The notes under the pieces: generated by a model
Told to the model about the DNA's origin: nothing
Database searches by the model: none
Seen by the model: the letters and a program-made list of their open reading frames with translations, nothing else
Part shown: in pieces, positions 17,081 to 24,711 of the stretch
Position numbering within the stretch: position 1 is the first letter of the stretch
Layout of the letters: every line of letters begins with the position of its first letter
Origin: Victivallales bacterium
GTDB lineage: Bacteria > Verrucomicrobiota > Lentisphaeria > Oligosphaerales > Oligosphaeraceae
Assembly: GCA_017554445.1 (NCBI GenBank)
Contig: JAFZIJ010000091.1
Location: forward strand, 1 to 32,317
Direction of reading: 5' to 3'
Length of the DNA stretch: 32,317 nt
Position numbers and translations under genes: made by a program

Positions 17081-17113
17081 CTGGATATTCTGGATATTCT
17101 GGATATTCTGGAT
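17081..17113. repeat. 9-bp tandem repeat upstream of proA
   Basis: Three full CTGGATATT units and a partial fourth. On the proA strand they read AATATCCAG and end 8 nt before the start codon, with only an A-rich stretch between. They resemble the CAGATATCC units on the other side of proA (15624-15690), so the gene is bracketed by similar repeats. Confidence 0.85.
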
Positions 17114-17155
17114 TCGTTCCATCACCAGAACTTCCAGTACATCTAGATTATCCAA

Positions 17156-18076
17156 TTAATTGTGTATTATTTCCAATATTTTCTCAACGGCTCCTTCTTC
17201 CCGTTCGATTTCAATCAGTTGCGCTCCTGGATGCTGATGTTTGAACCACGTCAGCTGCCGCCGTGCGTACTGCGTTGTACGGTTCGTCAGAAGCTCACAC
17301 AATGCAGGCAGGCCGCCTTTCAGGCCATGCCGCAGATAGTCGATGACTTCCGCATATCCCAACGCCTGTCGCGCCGTTGGCGTCTGCAAAAGGCCGTTGC
17401 GATCCGCCCAATCGGCCTCCTCCAGCCAACCACGTTCCAACATCAACGCCGTCCGGCGGCGTATCCGTTCCTTCAGCATCGACAGCACGGGAATCAGACA
17501 ATACTGACGATAGGACGGATCCGGCTTGTCGAATTTCTTCGCCTGCACCCACGGCGGCTTTCCCGTCAACGACAGGACTTCGCATGCCCGCAACAGACGG
17601 CGCGGATTCAGACGGACGTCTTCCGGTATCATATCTCCATACGCCGCAAGACGTTCCATCAACCTTTCGCGTCCGCCGTCCATCGCCAACTCCGCTTCAA
17701 GAGCCTTGAAGACGGCTGGATCCGCCGGCAACAGCTCGAATCCGTAGATCAACGACCTCGCATACAGTCCCGTCCCCCCGACGAGAAACGCCATCTTGCC
17801 TCTGGCGTAAACATCGTTCAACACACATTTTGCGCGTTGCACGAAACGATTCGCATCATATGGTTCGTGGATGTCCAGTTCCGCAATCAGATGATGCGGA
17901 GCACGGGCCAAATCCGCCGCAGACGGCTGTGCCGTACCGATCGGCAAGCCACGGTAGATCTGCATGGAATCGCAGGACACGATTTCGCCGCCGCAGGCTT
18001 CCGCCAGCCGCAGGCCGACTTCGCTTTTCCAGCAACATGTCGGCCCGAGAACCGCTACGCAACGGACATCGTTCAT
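17156..18076 (-). CDS. miaA: tRNA dimethylallyltransferase
   Basis: A 306-residue MiaA, which adds an isopentenyl group from DMAPP to A37 of tRNAs that read UNN codons. Family segments: AVLGPT at the start, CDSMQIYRGLPIGTA, PHHLIAELD, LVGGTGLYARSLI and NPRRLLRACEVLSLTGKP, then RQALGYAEV and RRQLTWFK. The P-loop is odd: GPTCCWKS (11-18) has Trp16 where GPTxxGK[ST] has Gly. The ATG at 18076 is preferred: GGAGG lies 10 nt upstream and it overlaps the lspA stop as ATGA, which suggests translational coupling. An open extension to 18142 lies inside lspA and is not needed. Function is nearly certain by family; activity with the altered P-loop is an open point. Confidence 0.95.
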   Translation of the reverse strand: MNDVRCVAVLGPTCCWKSEVGLRLAEACGGEIVSCDSMQIYRGLPIGTAQPSAADLARAPHHLIAELDIHEPYDANRFVQRAKCVLNDVYARGKMAFLVGGTGLYARSLIYGFELLPADPAVFKALEAELAMDGGRERLMERLAAYGDMIPEDVRLNPRRLLRACEVLSLTGKPPWVQAKKFDKPDPSYRQYCLIPVLSMLKERIRRRTALMLERGWLEEADWADRNGLLQTPTARQALGYAEVIDYLRHGLKGGLPALCELLTNRTTQYARRQLTWFKHQHPGAQLIEIEREEGAVEKILEIIHN

Positions 18077-18606
18077 TTCGACGCGTCCTCCGCCGCACTG
18101 TCTTTCTTCTTCCCGAAAAACGCATATGCGATGTACAGGCAAACGCCAACGGATATCGCCATATCCGCGACATTGAACGACGGATAATGATAGACCTCCT
18201 TCCAGTGGAAGTCCAGAAAATCAACGACGGAGCCGCGCAAAAATCTATCGATCATGTTGCCGGCGATACCACCGCCGATAATGCTTAAGATCCATTCATT
18301 GAACACGTTCCCCTCTGACATCCGACGAAAGTTCGCCACCAGCAGCACCAATGCCACAAGCGACACGACGCCCAACAGCCATGTCCGCCCCGCGAACATG
18401 CCCCATGCCGCGCCGTAGTTCCGCACATGCACCAAATCGAAGACGCTTGGAATGACTGGCTGGTTGTAATTCAAAGGGAAGTGCCAATCCACAACGATTT
18501 TCGTAATTTGATCCAGCAAAACAACGGCCACTCCGGCCCCCCAGTACGCAATCAGACGCCGTTTGTCAAGTTTCCTTTTTTCTGTATTCGCTTCAGCCAT
18601 ATTCAT
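18073..18606 (-). CDS. lspA: Lipoprotein signal peptidase II
   Basis: A 177-residue inner-membrane aspartyl protease that removes signal peptides from diacylglyceryl-modified prolipoproteins. Four hydrophobic segments are visible. Conserved motifs: NYGAAWGMFAG, IGGGIAGNMIDR, VVDFLDF and FNVADMAISVGV; the catalytic aspartates are those in GNMIDR and FNVAD. The start is either 18606 or 18600; neither has a ribosome-binding site. It is the first gene of a probable lspA-miaA-proA transcript and overlaps miaA by 4 bp. The 205-bp space to the divergent gene at 18812 is AT-rich and must hold its promoter, but no convincing minus-strand pair of boxes was found. Confidence 0.96.
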   Translation of the reverse strand: MNMAEANTEKRKLDKRRLIAYWGAGVAVVLLDQITKIVVDWHFPLNYNQPVIPSVFDLVHVRNYGAAWGMFAGRTWLLGVVSLVALVLLVANFRRMSEGNVFNEWILSIIGGGIAGNMIDRFLRGSVVDFLDFHWKEVYHYPSFNVADMAISVGVCLYIAYAFFGKKKDSAAEDASK

Positions 18607-18739
18607 TGATGTTTCTGTTTTCTACATGAGGAATAGTTAACGTAAATGAATGGCATTGGATTACAAGCTATCCCGACGATGATTTCTGTTTTTCTGGAAT
18701 ATCCATACCACCTTTTTTCATCCACGGCAAACAGAAAAC

Positions 18740-18768
18740 TTGATTTCACCCCCAATATTATGTATATT
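18740..18768 (+). promoter_or_regulatory. Candidate promoter of the DUF21/CBS pair
   Basis: TTGATT (18740-18745), 17 bp, TATATT (18763-18768). Transcription would start near 18775, giving a leader of about 37 nt. Only weak AAGG is seen before the ATG at 18812. Confidence 0.55.
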
Positions 18769-18811
18769 TTCATTGAATTATTTTTATCTTTAAGGTATAT
18801 CCAGCCAACGA

Positions 18812-20197
18812 ATGCTAGACATCCTGCCCATATTATTTTTCATCGCCATCCTGCTGTGCTTTTCCGCCTTCTTCTCCGGCTCGGAAACAGCCATGATGTC
18901 GTTGTCCAAACCGCAAATCAAGCGGATGGAACACGGCGAAGGAGCTGAACCACTTGTCTTTAGGCTACTTAAAGATCAGCAGCATCTCATCGCGACGATT
19001 CTGGTCGGCAACATGTTCGTCAACACATTGCTGACGTTGCTGTGCGCCATTCTCACGAATCGAATCGCCACGCTGATCATGCAAGCCGTCAACGGACAGG
19101 CCGTGCAAGATCATCATACGCAAGAAGTAGCAGCTATTCTGCTCAATGTTGTCATCGTCACTCCGCTTATCATGGTCTTCGGCGAACTGACGCCCAAGAG
19201 CGTGGCGCATCGGCAAGCCATCGCCATCTCACGCTTCGCGGCGTGGCCGCTAAACATCGCGGGACGCATCATGCGCCCCATCCTGTGGATTTTCCAATGC
19301 GTCGTCAACGCCATCCAATGGTGCCTTTTCATCCCGCGTGACTCTCATTGGGACATGCTCACGCAGGCGGAAGTCGATGCGACGCTGACGGCTTCCGTCG
19401 AAAACGGATCCGCCTCGCAACCAGCCCGCGATCTCCTCACTAGAATATTCAAATTCAACGACATAACAGCAGCGGAAATCATGGTTCCACGAACCATTAT
19501 CGAAGCCATTGACGATTCGCTCACGCTCGGAGAGGCCTTCACGATCATCAAGAATTCCTCCCATGGCACCATTCCCATCTACCATGAAGATCTGGACGAC
19601 ATTTGGAGCGTCGCCATTTTCACGGACTATCCCAAATGGATCAATCATCCAAATTCTGACAAGACGCTTGCGGACTTCCGCGAGCAGCTTGAAAGCGCCA
19701 ACGCCACGGAGGACCTGCCAATCTATCCCATTGATTTCATCCCCCCTACCCTCAAGATTTCCAAGGTGTTGGATCAGATGAGACAGAGGCCGCAACGCTT
19801 CAACGTCGTCGTCGGCGAATTCGGCGAAACGCTCGGCATCCTCACGATCAATTCCATTCTGGACGAAATCATCGGCCGTTTTTCAGCCACCGGTAAAGAT
19901 ACCACCAAAATCGAACTGAGCCCCGAAGGCGCATGCGTCGTCAACGGCCTGACCAGACGGCGGCTTGTGGAAGAAGCGTTGGGAGAAGACTTTGGCGACA
20001 TGGAGTCCGATACGATTGGCGGCCTGCTCGTCGAAGGGCTCGGTCATGTTCCCATGCGTAACGAACACGTTGACATCGGCAACCATCGCTTCATCGTCAT
20101 CAGCCTGAATCCCACCAACAAGAAGCTCATCGACCGCGTCTCCATCATTCCCATCCCCAAGAAAGAGAACAAGACCGTTCATGGAGGGCAGCCATGA
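18812..20197 (+). CDS. DUF21/CBS-domain (CorC/HlyC, CNNM-type) membrane protein, first paralogue
   Basis: A 461-residue protein of the CNNM/CorC-like family, whose members are linked to magnesium and cobalt efflux. The N-terminal DUF21 region (about 1-190) has three to four membrane segments, FFSGSETAMMSLS at the start, LIATILVGNMFVN and VFGELTPKSVAHR. Two CBS domains follow (AAEIMVPRTIIEAI to about residue 360), then a CorC_HlyC-type end (IGGLLVEGLGHVP). The second CBS segment reads VVVGEFGETLGILTI where VDEYGG is usual, so nucleotide binding may differ from the downstream paralogue. The stop overlaps the next start (ATGA at 20194), so the two are translationally coupled. Confidence 0.9.
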   Translation: MLDILPILFFIAILLCFSAFFSGSETAMMSLSKPQIKRMEHGEGAEPLVFRLLKDQQHLIATILVGNMFVNTLLTLLCAILTNRIATLIMQAVNGQAVQDHHTQEVAAILLNVVIVTPLIMVFGELTPKSVAHRQAIAISRFAAWPLNIAGRIMRPILWIFQCVVNAIQWCLFIPRDSHWDMLTQAEVDATLTASVENGSASQPARDLLTRIFKFNDITAAEIMVPRTIIEAIDDSLTLGEAFTIIKNSSHGTIPIYHEDLDDIWSVAIFTDYPKWINHPNSDKTLADFREQLESANATEDLPIYPIDFIPPTLKISKVLDQMRQRPQRFNVVVGEFGETLGILTINSILDEIIGRFSATGKDTTKIELSPEGACVVNGLTRRRLVEEALGEDFGDMESDTIGGLLVEGLGHVPMRNEHVDIGNHRFIVISLNPTNKKLIDRVSIIPIPKKENKTVHGGQP

Positions 20198-21504
20198 TAT
20201 CACCTATCCTGCTCGCCTACATTATCTTACTTGTCCTCCTGCTCGCGCTCGTCGGCTTCTTTTCGGGCACGGAAACCGCCGTCACATCCGTCAACCGCCT
20301 GGCCATTGACGAAAAAGTGGAAAAGCAGGACAAGAACGCCACGATCGTCAAATGGTTCATCACGAATTTCGACCGTTTCCTATCGACCGTCCTGACCGGC
20401 ACGAATCTCGTCCACATCAGTCTTGTAACGATTGCGGGCGTCGTCATCCAGCACCATTTGATTCCATTCCTACTGCCGAACCTCCCCGCCAGCTGGCATG
20501 AAACCGTCTCCGCCATCATCCTGACGCCTATCATCTTGGTATTCGGCGAGATACTGCCAAAATCCATCGCGCGCAGACAGTCGGAGGCCTTTTCCCTTCG
20601 AGCCGCGCGGTTGTTGCAGTTCTTCAATATCATATTGACGCCTCTTGTCGTGACATTGACATGGTTGTCCAATCGTGTCCAGTCCATGCTCGGCCTTTCG
20701 CCGTCGCATGAAGACAAGTCGAACAACGTCACGCGCGAAGATCTGGAGACGATTGCGGAACTCGCCGCCGAACAGGAACTTGTCCCCAAAAACTCCGCAG
20801 ATATGCTTCAAATGGTTGTGGAACTGGATGAAAAGCCTGTCGCCAACGCCATGACGCCGCTCGTCGATGTCTGTTCGCTTCCCGCCGACGCCTCAGTCGG
20901 CGATGTCGAAAAAATGACCATGGAAACAGGATACTCCCGTTTCCCAGTCTATGACGACCGTGTTGACAACATCATCGGTGTCATTGAGTTGCGCCGTCTT
21001 ATCAAAATCGAGAAGCAACGCAATCTTGACGCGGAAGCCTTCAGAAAGCACCCCATCCGCCCTTTTATCGACAAGACCATTCTGTTCGTCCCCGAAACGA
21101 AGCCCATCAACCAGATGCTCGCCGAGCTTCGGAAACATGCCGTCCCCATGGCTGTCATCGTTGATGAATACGGAGGCATGATCGGTCTCGTCACGATTGA
21201 AGATCTTGCAACGCAAATCATTGGATCTATTCAGGACTACGGCGAGGAAGACGAGAAGCCCGTCCACAAATCGCCGAACGAAATGATCTGCGACGGCAAA
21301 ACCGCCATCCGCGAAATCGAAGATTTCTTCGACATCGAAATCGACAACGAAGGCTTCGAAACCGTCGCAGGCCTCGTTCTCAAACTTGCCGGCCATATCC
21401 CGAACGCCGGCGAATTCTTCAAGTCGCCGCCGCTGAAACTCACCGTCCTGCAAACAGAACAGCATCGTATCAGCAAAGTTAAAATCGTCAAAATTCCAAC
21501 ATAA
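20194..21504 (+). CDS. DUF21/CBS-domain (CorC/HlyC, CNNM-type) membrane protein, second paralogue
   Basis: A 436-residue relative of the upstream gene with the same order of parts: DUF21 membrane region (FFSGTETAVTSVNRLA, LSTVLTGTNLVHIS, VFGEILPKSIARR), two CBS domains (VANAMTPLVDVCSL; the second with VDEYGGMIGLVTIEDL) and a CorC_HlyC-type end (VAGLVLKLAGHIP). The conserved VDEYGG is intact here. GGAGG about 8 nt before the ATG, inside the upstream gene, supports the start, and the ATGA overlap suggests coupled production of the two, possibly as a heterodimer, since the family dimerises through CBS domains. The stop runs directly into a 7-bp array. Confidence 0.92.
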   Translation: MISPILLAYIILLVLLLALVGFFSGTETAVTSVNRLAIDEKVEKQDKNATIVKWFITNFDRFLSTVLTGTNLVHISLVTIAGVVIQHHLIPFLLPNLPASWHETVSAIILTPIILVFGEILPKSIARRQSEAFSLRAARLLQFFNIILTPLVVTLTWLSNRVQSMLGLSPSHEDKSNNVTREDLETIAELAAEQELVPKNSADMLQMVVELDEKPVANAMTPLVDVCSLPADASVGDVEKMTMETGYSRFPVYDDRVDNIIGVIELRRLIKIEKQRNLDAEAFRKHPIRPFIDKTILFVPETKPINQMLAELRKHAVPMAVIVDEYGGMIGLVTIEDLATQIIGSIQDYGEEDEKPVHKSPNEMICDGKTAIREIEDFFDIEIDNEGFETVAGLVLKLAGHIPNAGEFFKSPPLKLTVLQTEQHRISKVKIVKIPT

Positions 21505-21573
21505 CCCATTAGCCATAACCCATTAGCCATTAGCCATTAGCCATTAGCCATTAGCCATTAGCCATTAGCCATT
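21505..21573 (+). repeat. 7-bp tandem array (CCATTAG) filling the space up to a start codon
   Basis: Ten units with a 7-bp period: CCATTAG, CCATAAC, then seven perfect CCATTAG, and a last CCATT whose sixth base is the A of the ATG at 21574. The array occupies the whole space between the TAA of the preceding gene and this start. It offers no Shine-Dalgarno sequence. Confidence 0.95.
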
Positions 21574-22281
21574 ATGCTTCTATTCTTCATTCGCCACGGC
21601 CATCCCACCTACTCCCCCGACGCACTCACAGAACTCGGCCATCTCCAAGCCAAAGCCGTCGCCAAACGTCTCTGCCGCCACGGTATCGACCGTGTCTTTT
21701 CGTCGCCGTGCGTCCGCGCAAGGCAAACGGCCCAGCCAACTTGCGACATCATGCGGCTTGAAGCGCAAGTCGAAGACTGGACGAGCGAAGTCCATGCATG
21801 GAACGATTTCTCCTCCGTTTGGGCAGATGGTAAACGCCGCTGGATCTGCGCACGTCCCAACCATGAATTCATGACGCCGCACATGCTCTCTCTCGGCTAT
21901 AATTGGATGGATGACGAATTCTTCAAAGATGTCAACGCCCGTGCAGGCTATCAGCGAATCGTCGATGCATCGGACGACTTCTTCCGCCGCCTCGGTTACG
22001 AACGCGAAGGCGCCCGCTATCGCATCGTCACACCCAATGAAGAGCGCATCGCCCTCTTCGCCCATGCAGGCTTCGGCGTCATCTGGCTCTCACACATGTT
22101 CCATATTCCGACGCCGCAGGCATGGGGGACGTTTGATCTCGCGCACTCCGCCGTCACCATCTTCGAGTTCCGCAACTACGACAGCGGCTACACAGCCCCC
22201 TACTGCCTCTGCCATTCCGATCTCTCCCATCTCTACGGCGAAGGCCTTCCCATGAAGTACAACAGCCGCATATACTTGTAA
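21574..22281 (+). CDS. Histidine phosphatase family protein
   Basis: A 235-residue member of the phosphoglycerate-mutase-like histidine phosphatases. The phosphoacceptor motif is IRHGHP (R7-H8-G9); VFSSPCVRARQTA matches the second family motif with its conserved Arg, and FAHAGFG holds the second catalytic His. The acid residue is probably in the SEVHAWNDF stretch. Substrates in this family range from sugar phosphates to alpha-ribazole phosphate and protein phosphohistidine; none can be named here. The start codon is fused to the end of a 7-bp repeat array and has no ribosome-binding site. After the stop a 31-bp tandem repeat begins. Confidence 0.9.
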   Translation: MLLFFIRHGHPTYSPDALTELGHLQAKAVAKRLCRHGIDRVFSSPCVRARQTAQPTCDIMRLEAQVEDWTSEVHAWNDFSSVWADGKRRWICARPNHEFMTPHMLSLGYNWMDDEFFKDVNARAGYQRIVDASDDFFRRLGYEREGARYRIVTPNEERIALFAHAGFGVIWLSHMFHIPTPQAWGTFDLAHSAVTIFEFRNYDSGYTAPYCLCHSDLSHLYGEGLPMKYNSRIYL

Positions 22282-22285
22282 ATCA

Positions 22286-22498
22286 GCCCTCTGCGCCTCT
22301 GTGTTAAAAATACTCTGTGTCTCTGCGCCTCTGTGTTAAAATACTCTGCGCCTCTGAGCCTCTGTGTTAAAATACTCTGCGCCTCTGCGCCTCTGTGTTA
22401 AAATACTCTGCGCCTCTGCGCCTCTGTGTTAAAATAGTCTGTGCCTCTGCGCCTCTGTGTTAAAAACCTCTGTGTCTTTGTGTCTCTGCGTTAAAAAA
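22286..22498 (+). repeat. 31-bp tandem repeat, about seven copies
   Basis: Seven head-to-tail units of about 31 bp fill the space between the phosphatase and glycyl radical enzyme genes. Each is built from the octamer CTCTGCGC or CTCTGTGT repeated two or three times and closed by GTTAAAAT. The two central units are identical; outer ones carry changes (CTCTGAGC, CTTTGTGT). The last unit ends in an A-rich stretch 11 bp before the next ATG. No palindrome and no Shine-Dalgarno sequence are present. Confidence 0.95.
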
Positions 22499-22509
22499 AC
22501 AAACATGCC

Positions 22510-24603
22510 ATGAGTCTCCATTACCTTAATTACGATATTCCGCATCGCCTTTCAGACAAAACGCACGCCTTGGCGGACCGCTATCTGAACACGGAAGAAA
22601 TCAAAAACACGTTGATTGACGCCAACTTTACGGTTCCTGAATCCGCCCCGACGCTGAATCAACTGTTTGCGCAGAATATCCGTCTGATCGTCGAAAACGC
22701 CCCGCTCCGCATCCTGCCGGAAGAACGTCTCGTCGGCGCGGCGACCTATTTGGAAGGCCCCGCCCATCGCTGCCCAGGCCATCGTTTTCCAGGCATCAGC
22801 CATACGACGATCAATTTCGTAAAAGCCGTCACCGTCGGTCTTAAGGGACTTCAGCAGGAGATTCTCGTCTCGCTCGGACAGCCCGACCGTACAGACGAAG
22901 ACAAAGACTTTCTCAATTCACTTTTTTCCGTCATCGATTCCATGCGCATCTGGCGGGACCGCCTTCTCGCCGCCCTGCCCGGCAGCGGCCCGTATGCGGA
23001 CACGCTGATCGCCTTGCTGAAAAACGTCCCCGAAAATCCGCCGAAAACGTTCTACGAAGCCCTCCAGTCTTTCTGGTTCCATTTCGAATTCCAACGCCTC
23101 TGCGGCAATTGGTCCGGGCTCGGCCGTATCGACCAATTGTGGACGCCATATCTTCTCAACGACTTGGAGGCCAAACGGATAACGCTTGACGAAGCCCGCG
23201 AGCTTCTGGCCCATTTCTGGATCAAAGGCGCCGAATGGAAAGGCGTACAACGCGGCTCCGGAGACGCGCAGCACTATCAAAATGTCATTCTTGCAGGCGT
23301 CGATGACAACGGCGTTCGCGACATCGACACAACGGTCGCCATGCTGATTCTCGAAGTCGTTGAAGAACTGCATATTGCGGATTATCCCATCGCCGTTCGC
23401 GTCAACAGCCGCACGTCGGAGGAAATGTACCGCCAAATCGCCCGCGTCCAACGCCACGGCGGCGGCATCGTCTCCATTTACAATGAAGACATCGTCCTCA
23501 AGGCGTTGCAGAATTTCGGCTACGGCGGCCATGCCTACGCCTTCACGAACGACGGCTGCTGGGAGACGATCATCGGCGGCAAATCCGCCTTCGGCTACGG
23601 CCCGTTCGATTCGCTCCAACTCTTCCAAGACGCCCTTTTCGGGGCCTCCCCCGAAGAACGCGCAGACGCCTCGAAATGGCCGCAGTTCACGTCCATCGAA
23701 CAACTTATGGACGCATGGGGACAAAAACTCCAGACGCATGTCGATAACGTAAATGGCTGGATGCCCAATTACATGAACGATCCGAACAATCCCGCGCTCG
23801 CCTTGTCGCTGCTCGTGGACGACTGCATCGCCAAGGCCCGCCCCTACACACGGCGCGGCGCAAAATTCACGATTTTCGCAACCCACGCAGGCGGTCTGCC
23901 AGACGTCGCGAACAGCCTGCTCGCCATCGATCATTTCGTCTTCAAGACGCATACGCTCACGTTGGACGAACTCCGCCGCCATATGCTCGACGACTGGCAG
24001 AACGCCGAAGAGCTCCGCCGCTCAATCGCCTCATCCATCGTCTATTACGGCAATGACGACGCGACGGCGGACGCCATGGCGAAACGTGTTTTCGACCTCT
24101 ATGTCAAAATCGCCTCCTGCAAGCATGACGTCGCGGGCGTCCTGCGTCCCGTCGGCATCAGCACGTTTGGACGCGAACTCGAATACGCTCCGAAACGTCT
24201 CGCAACGGCTTTTGGAACACACAAAGGCGTTCTCCTCGCACCGAATTTTTCCGCAACGCCCGGCACGGAGAAACATGGTCCGACGGCTGTCATTAACTCC
24301 TTCTGCAAGAACGACTACCCATCGTTGAGCAACGGTACGCCGCTGGACATCAAAATCCATCCATCCGCCATTGAAGGCGAAAACGGCCTTCAGGCGCTCG
24401 TCGCCCTTTTGAAAACATTTGTGGCGAATGGCGGCAGTTATCTGCAAGTCGATGTCGCGGATGCGAAAATCCTGCGCGACGCGCAGGCTCATCCGGAAAA
24501 CTACGCCAACCTATCCGTCCGCATCTCCGGCTGGTCCGCCCGTTTCACGACGCTCAATCGCGATTGGCAGGAAATGGTCATCGCCCGCACGGAGCATCAC
24601 TAA
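22510..24603 (+). CDS. Glycyl radical enzyme (pyruvate formate-lyase family)
   Basis: A 697-residue glycyl radical enzyme, oxygen-sensitive and active only after radical installation by a partner radical SAM protein. The thiyl-radical site is DGCWE with C350 and E352, the Cys-x-Glu arrangement of the dehydratase/lyase branch (choline lyase, glycerol dehydratase). The glycyl loop near the end is RISGWSARF with G674, a variant of RVxGYS. It is shorter than typical members (about 750-850). No activase gene is in the window, and no microcompartment gene is near, so the substrate is unknown. The start is preceded by a 31-bp repeat array and has no ribosome-binding site. A three-codon ATG-CCA-TGA at 22505 overlaps the start by 4 bp, probably by chance. 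The stop TAA is part of the following 7-bp array. Confidence 0.9.
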   Translation: MSLHYLNYDIPHRLSDKTHALADRYLNTEEIKNTLIDANFTVPESAPTLNQLFAQNIRLIVENAPLRILPEERLVGAATYLEGPAHRCPGHRFPGISHTTINFVKAVTVGLKGLQQEILVSLGQPDRTDEDKDFLNSLFSVIDSMRIWRDRLLAALPGSGPYADTLIALLKNVPENPPKTFYEALQSFWFHFEFQRLCGNWSGLGRIDQLWTPYLLNDLEAKRITLDEARELLAHFWIKGAEWKGVQRGSGDAQHYQNVILAGVDDNGVRDIDTTVAMLILEVVEELHIADYPIAVRVNSRTSEEMYRQIARVQRHGGGIVSIYNEDIVLKALQNFGYGGHAYAFTNDGCWETIIGGKSAFGYGPFDSLQLFQDALFGASPEERADASKWPQFTSIEQLMDAWGQKLQTHVDNVNGWMPNYMNDPNNPALALSLLVDDCIAKARPYTRRGAKFTIFATHAGGLPDVANSLLAIDHFVFKTHTLTLDELRRHMLDDWQNAEELRRSIASSIVYYGNDDATADAMAKRVFDLYVKIASCKHDVAGVLRPVGISTFGRELEYAPKRLATAFGTHKGVLLAPNFSATPGTEKHGPTAVINSFCKNDYPSLSNGTPLDIKIHPSAIEGENGLQALVALLKTFVANGGSYLQVDVADAKILRDAQAHPENYANLSVRISGWSARFTTLNRDWQEMVIARTEHH

Positions 24604-24669
24604 GCCATAAGCCATTGGCCATAAGCCATTGGCCATTGGCCATAAGCCATAGGCCATAAGCCCATAAGC
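24601..24669 (+). repeat. 7-bp tandem array between convergent genes
   Basis: Nine or ten units of CCATAAG, CCATTGG and CCATAGG. The first unit contains the TAA stop of the glycyl radical enzyme gene; the last joins the hairpin that holds the MATE gene stop codon. Orientation is the same as in the other five loci. Confidence 0.92.
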
Positions 24670-24711
24670 ACTTGCGCATTTATCCGCCGTCAGGCGGTTA
24701 AATGCGCAAGT
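24670..24711. repeat. Stop-codon hairpin at MATE 3' end
   Basis: ACTTGCGCATTTA (24670-24682) pairs perfectly over 13 bp with 24699-24711; inside lies a second stem CCGCC/GGCGG after one T-T mismatch. The loop is GTCA, which on the minus strand reads TGAC, so the TGA stop of the MATE gene forms the loop. Nineteen paired positions make it the strongest hairpin of the window. Three T on the plus side could help end the opposing transcript. Confidence 0.85.

Noticed and set aside
15771..17159. Plus-strand frame of 462 codons with FWIFWIFWIFWI near the end
   Set aside because: Antisense to proA; the aromatic run is the translated 9-bp repeat.
18646..18948. Plus-strand frame of 100 codons before the DUF21/CBS gene
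   Set aside because: Most of it is an out-of-frame shadow of the DUF21 gene, and its start lies upstream of the likely promoter.
22505..22513. Three-codon upstream ORF overlapping the glycyl radical enzyme start
   Set aside because: Too short to test, no ribosome-binding site; ATGCCATGA can arise by chance.
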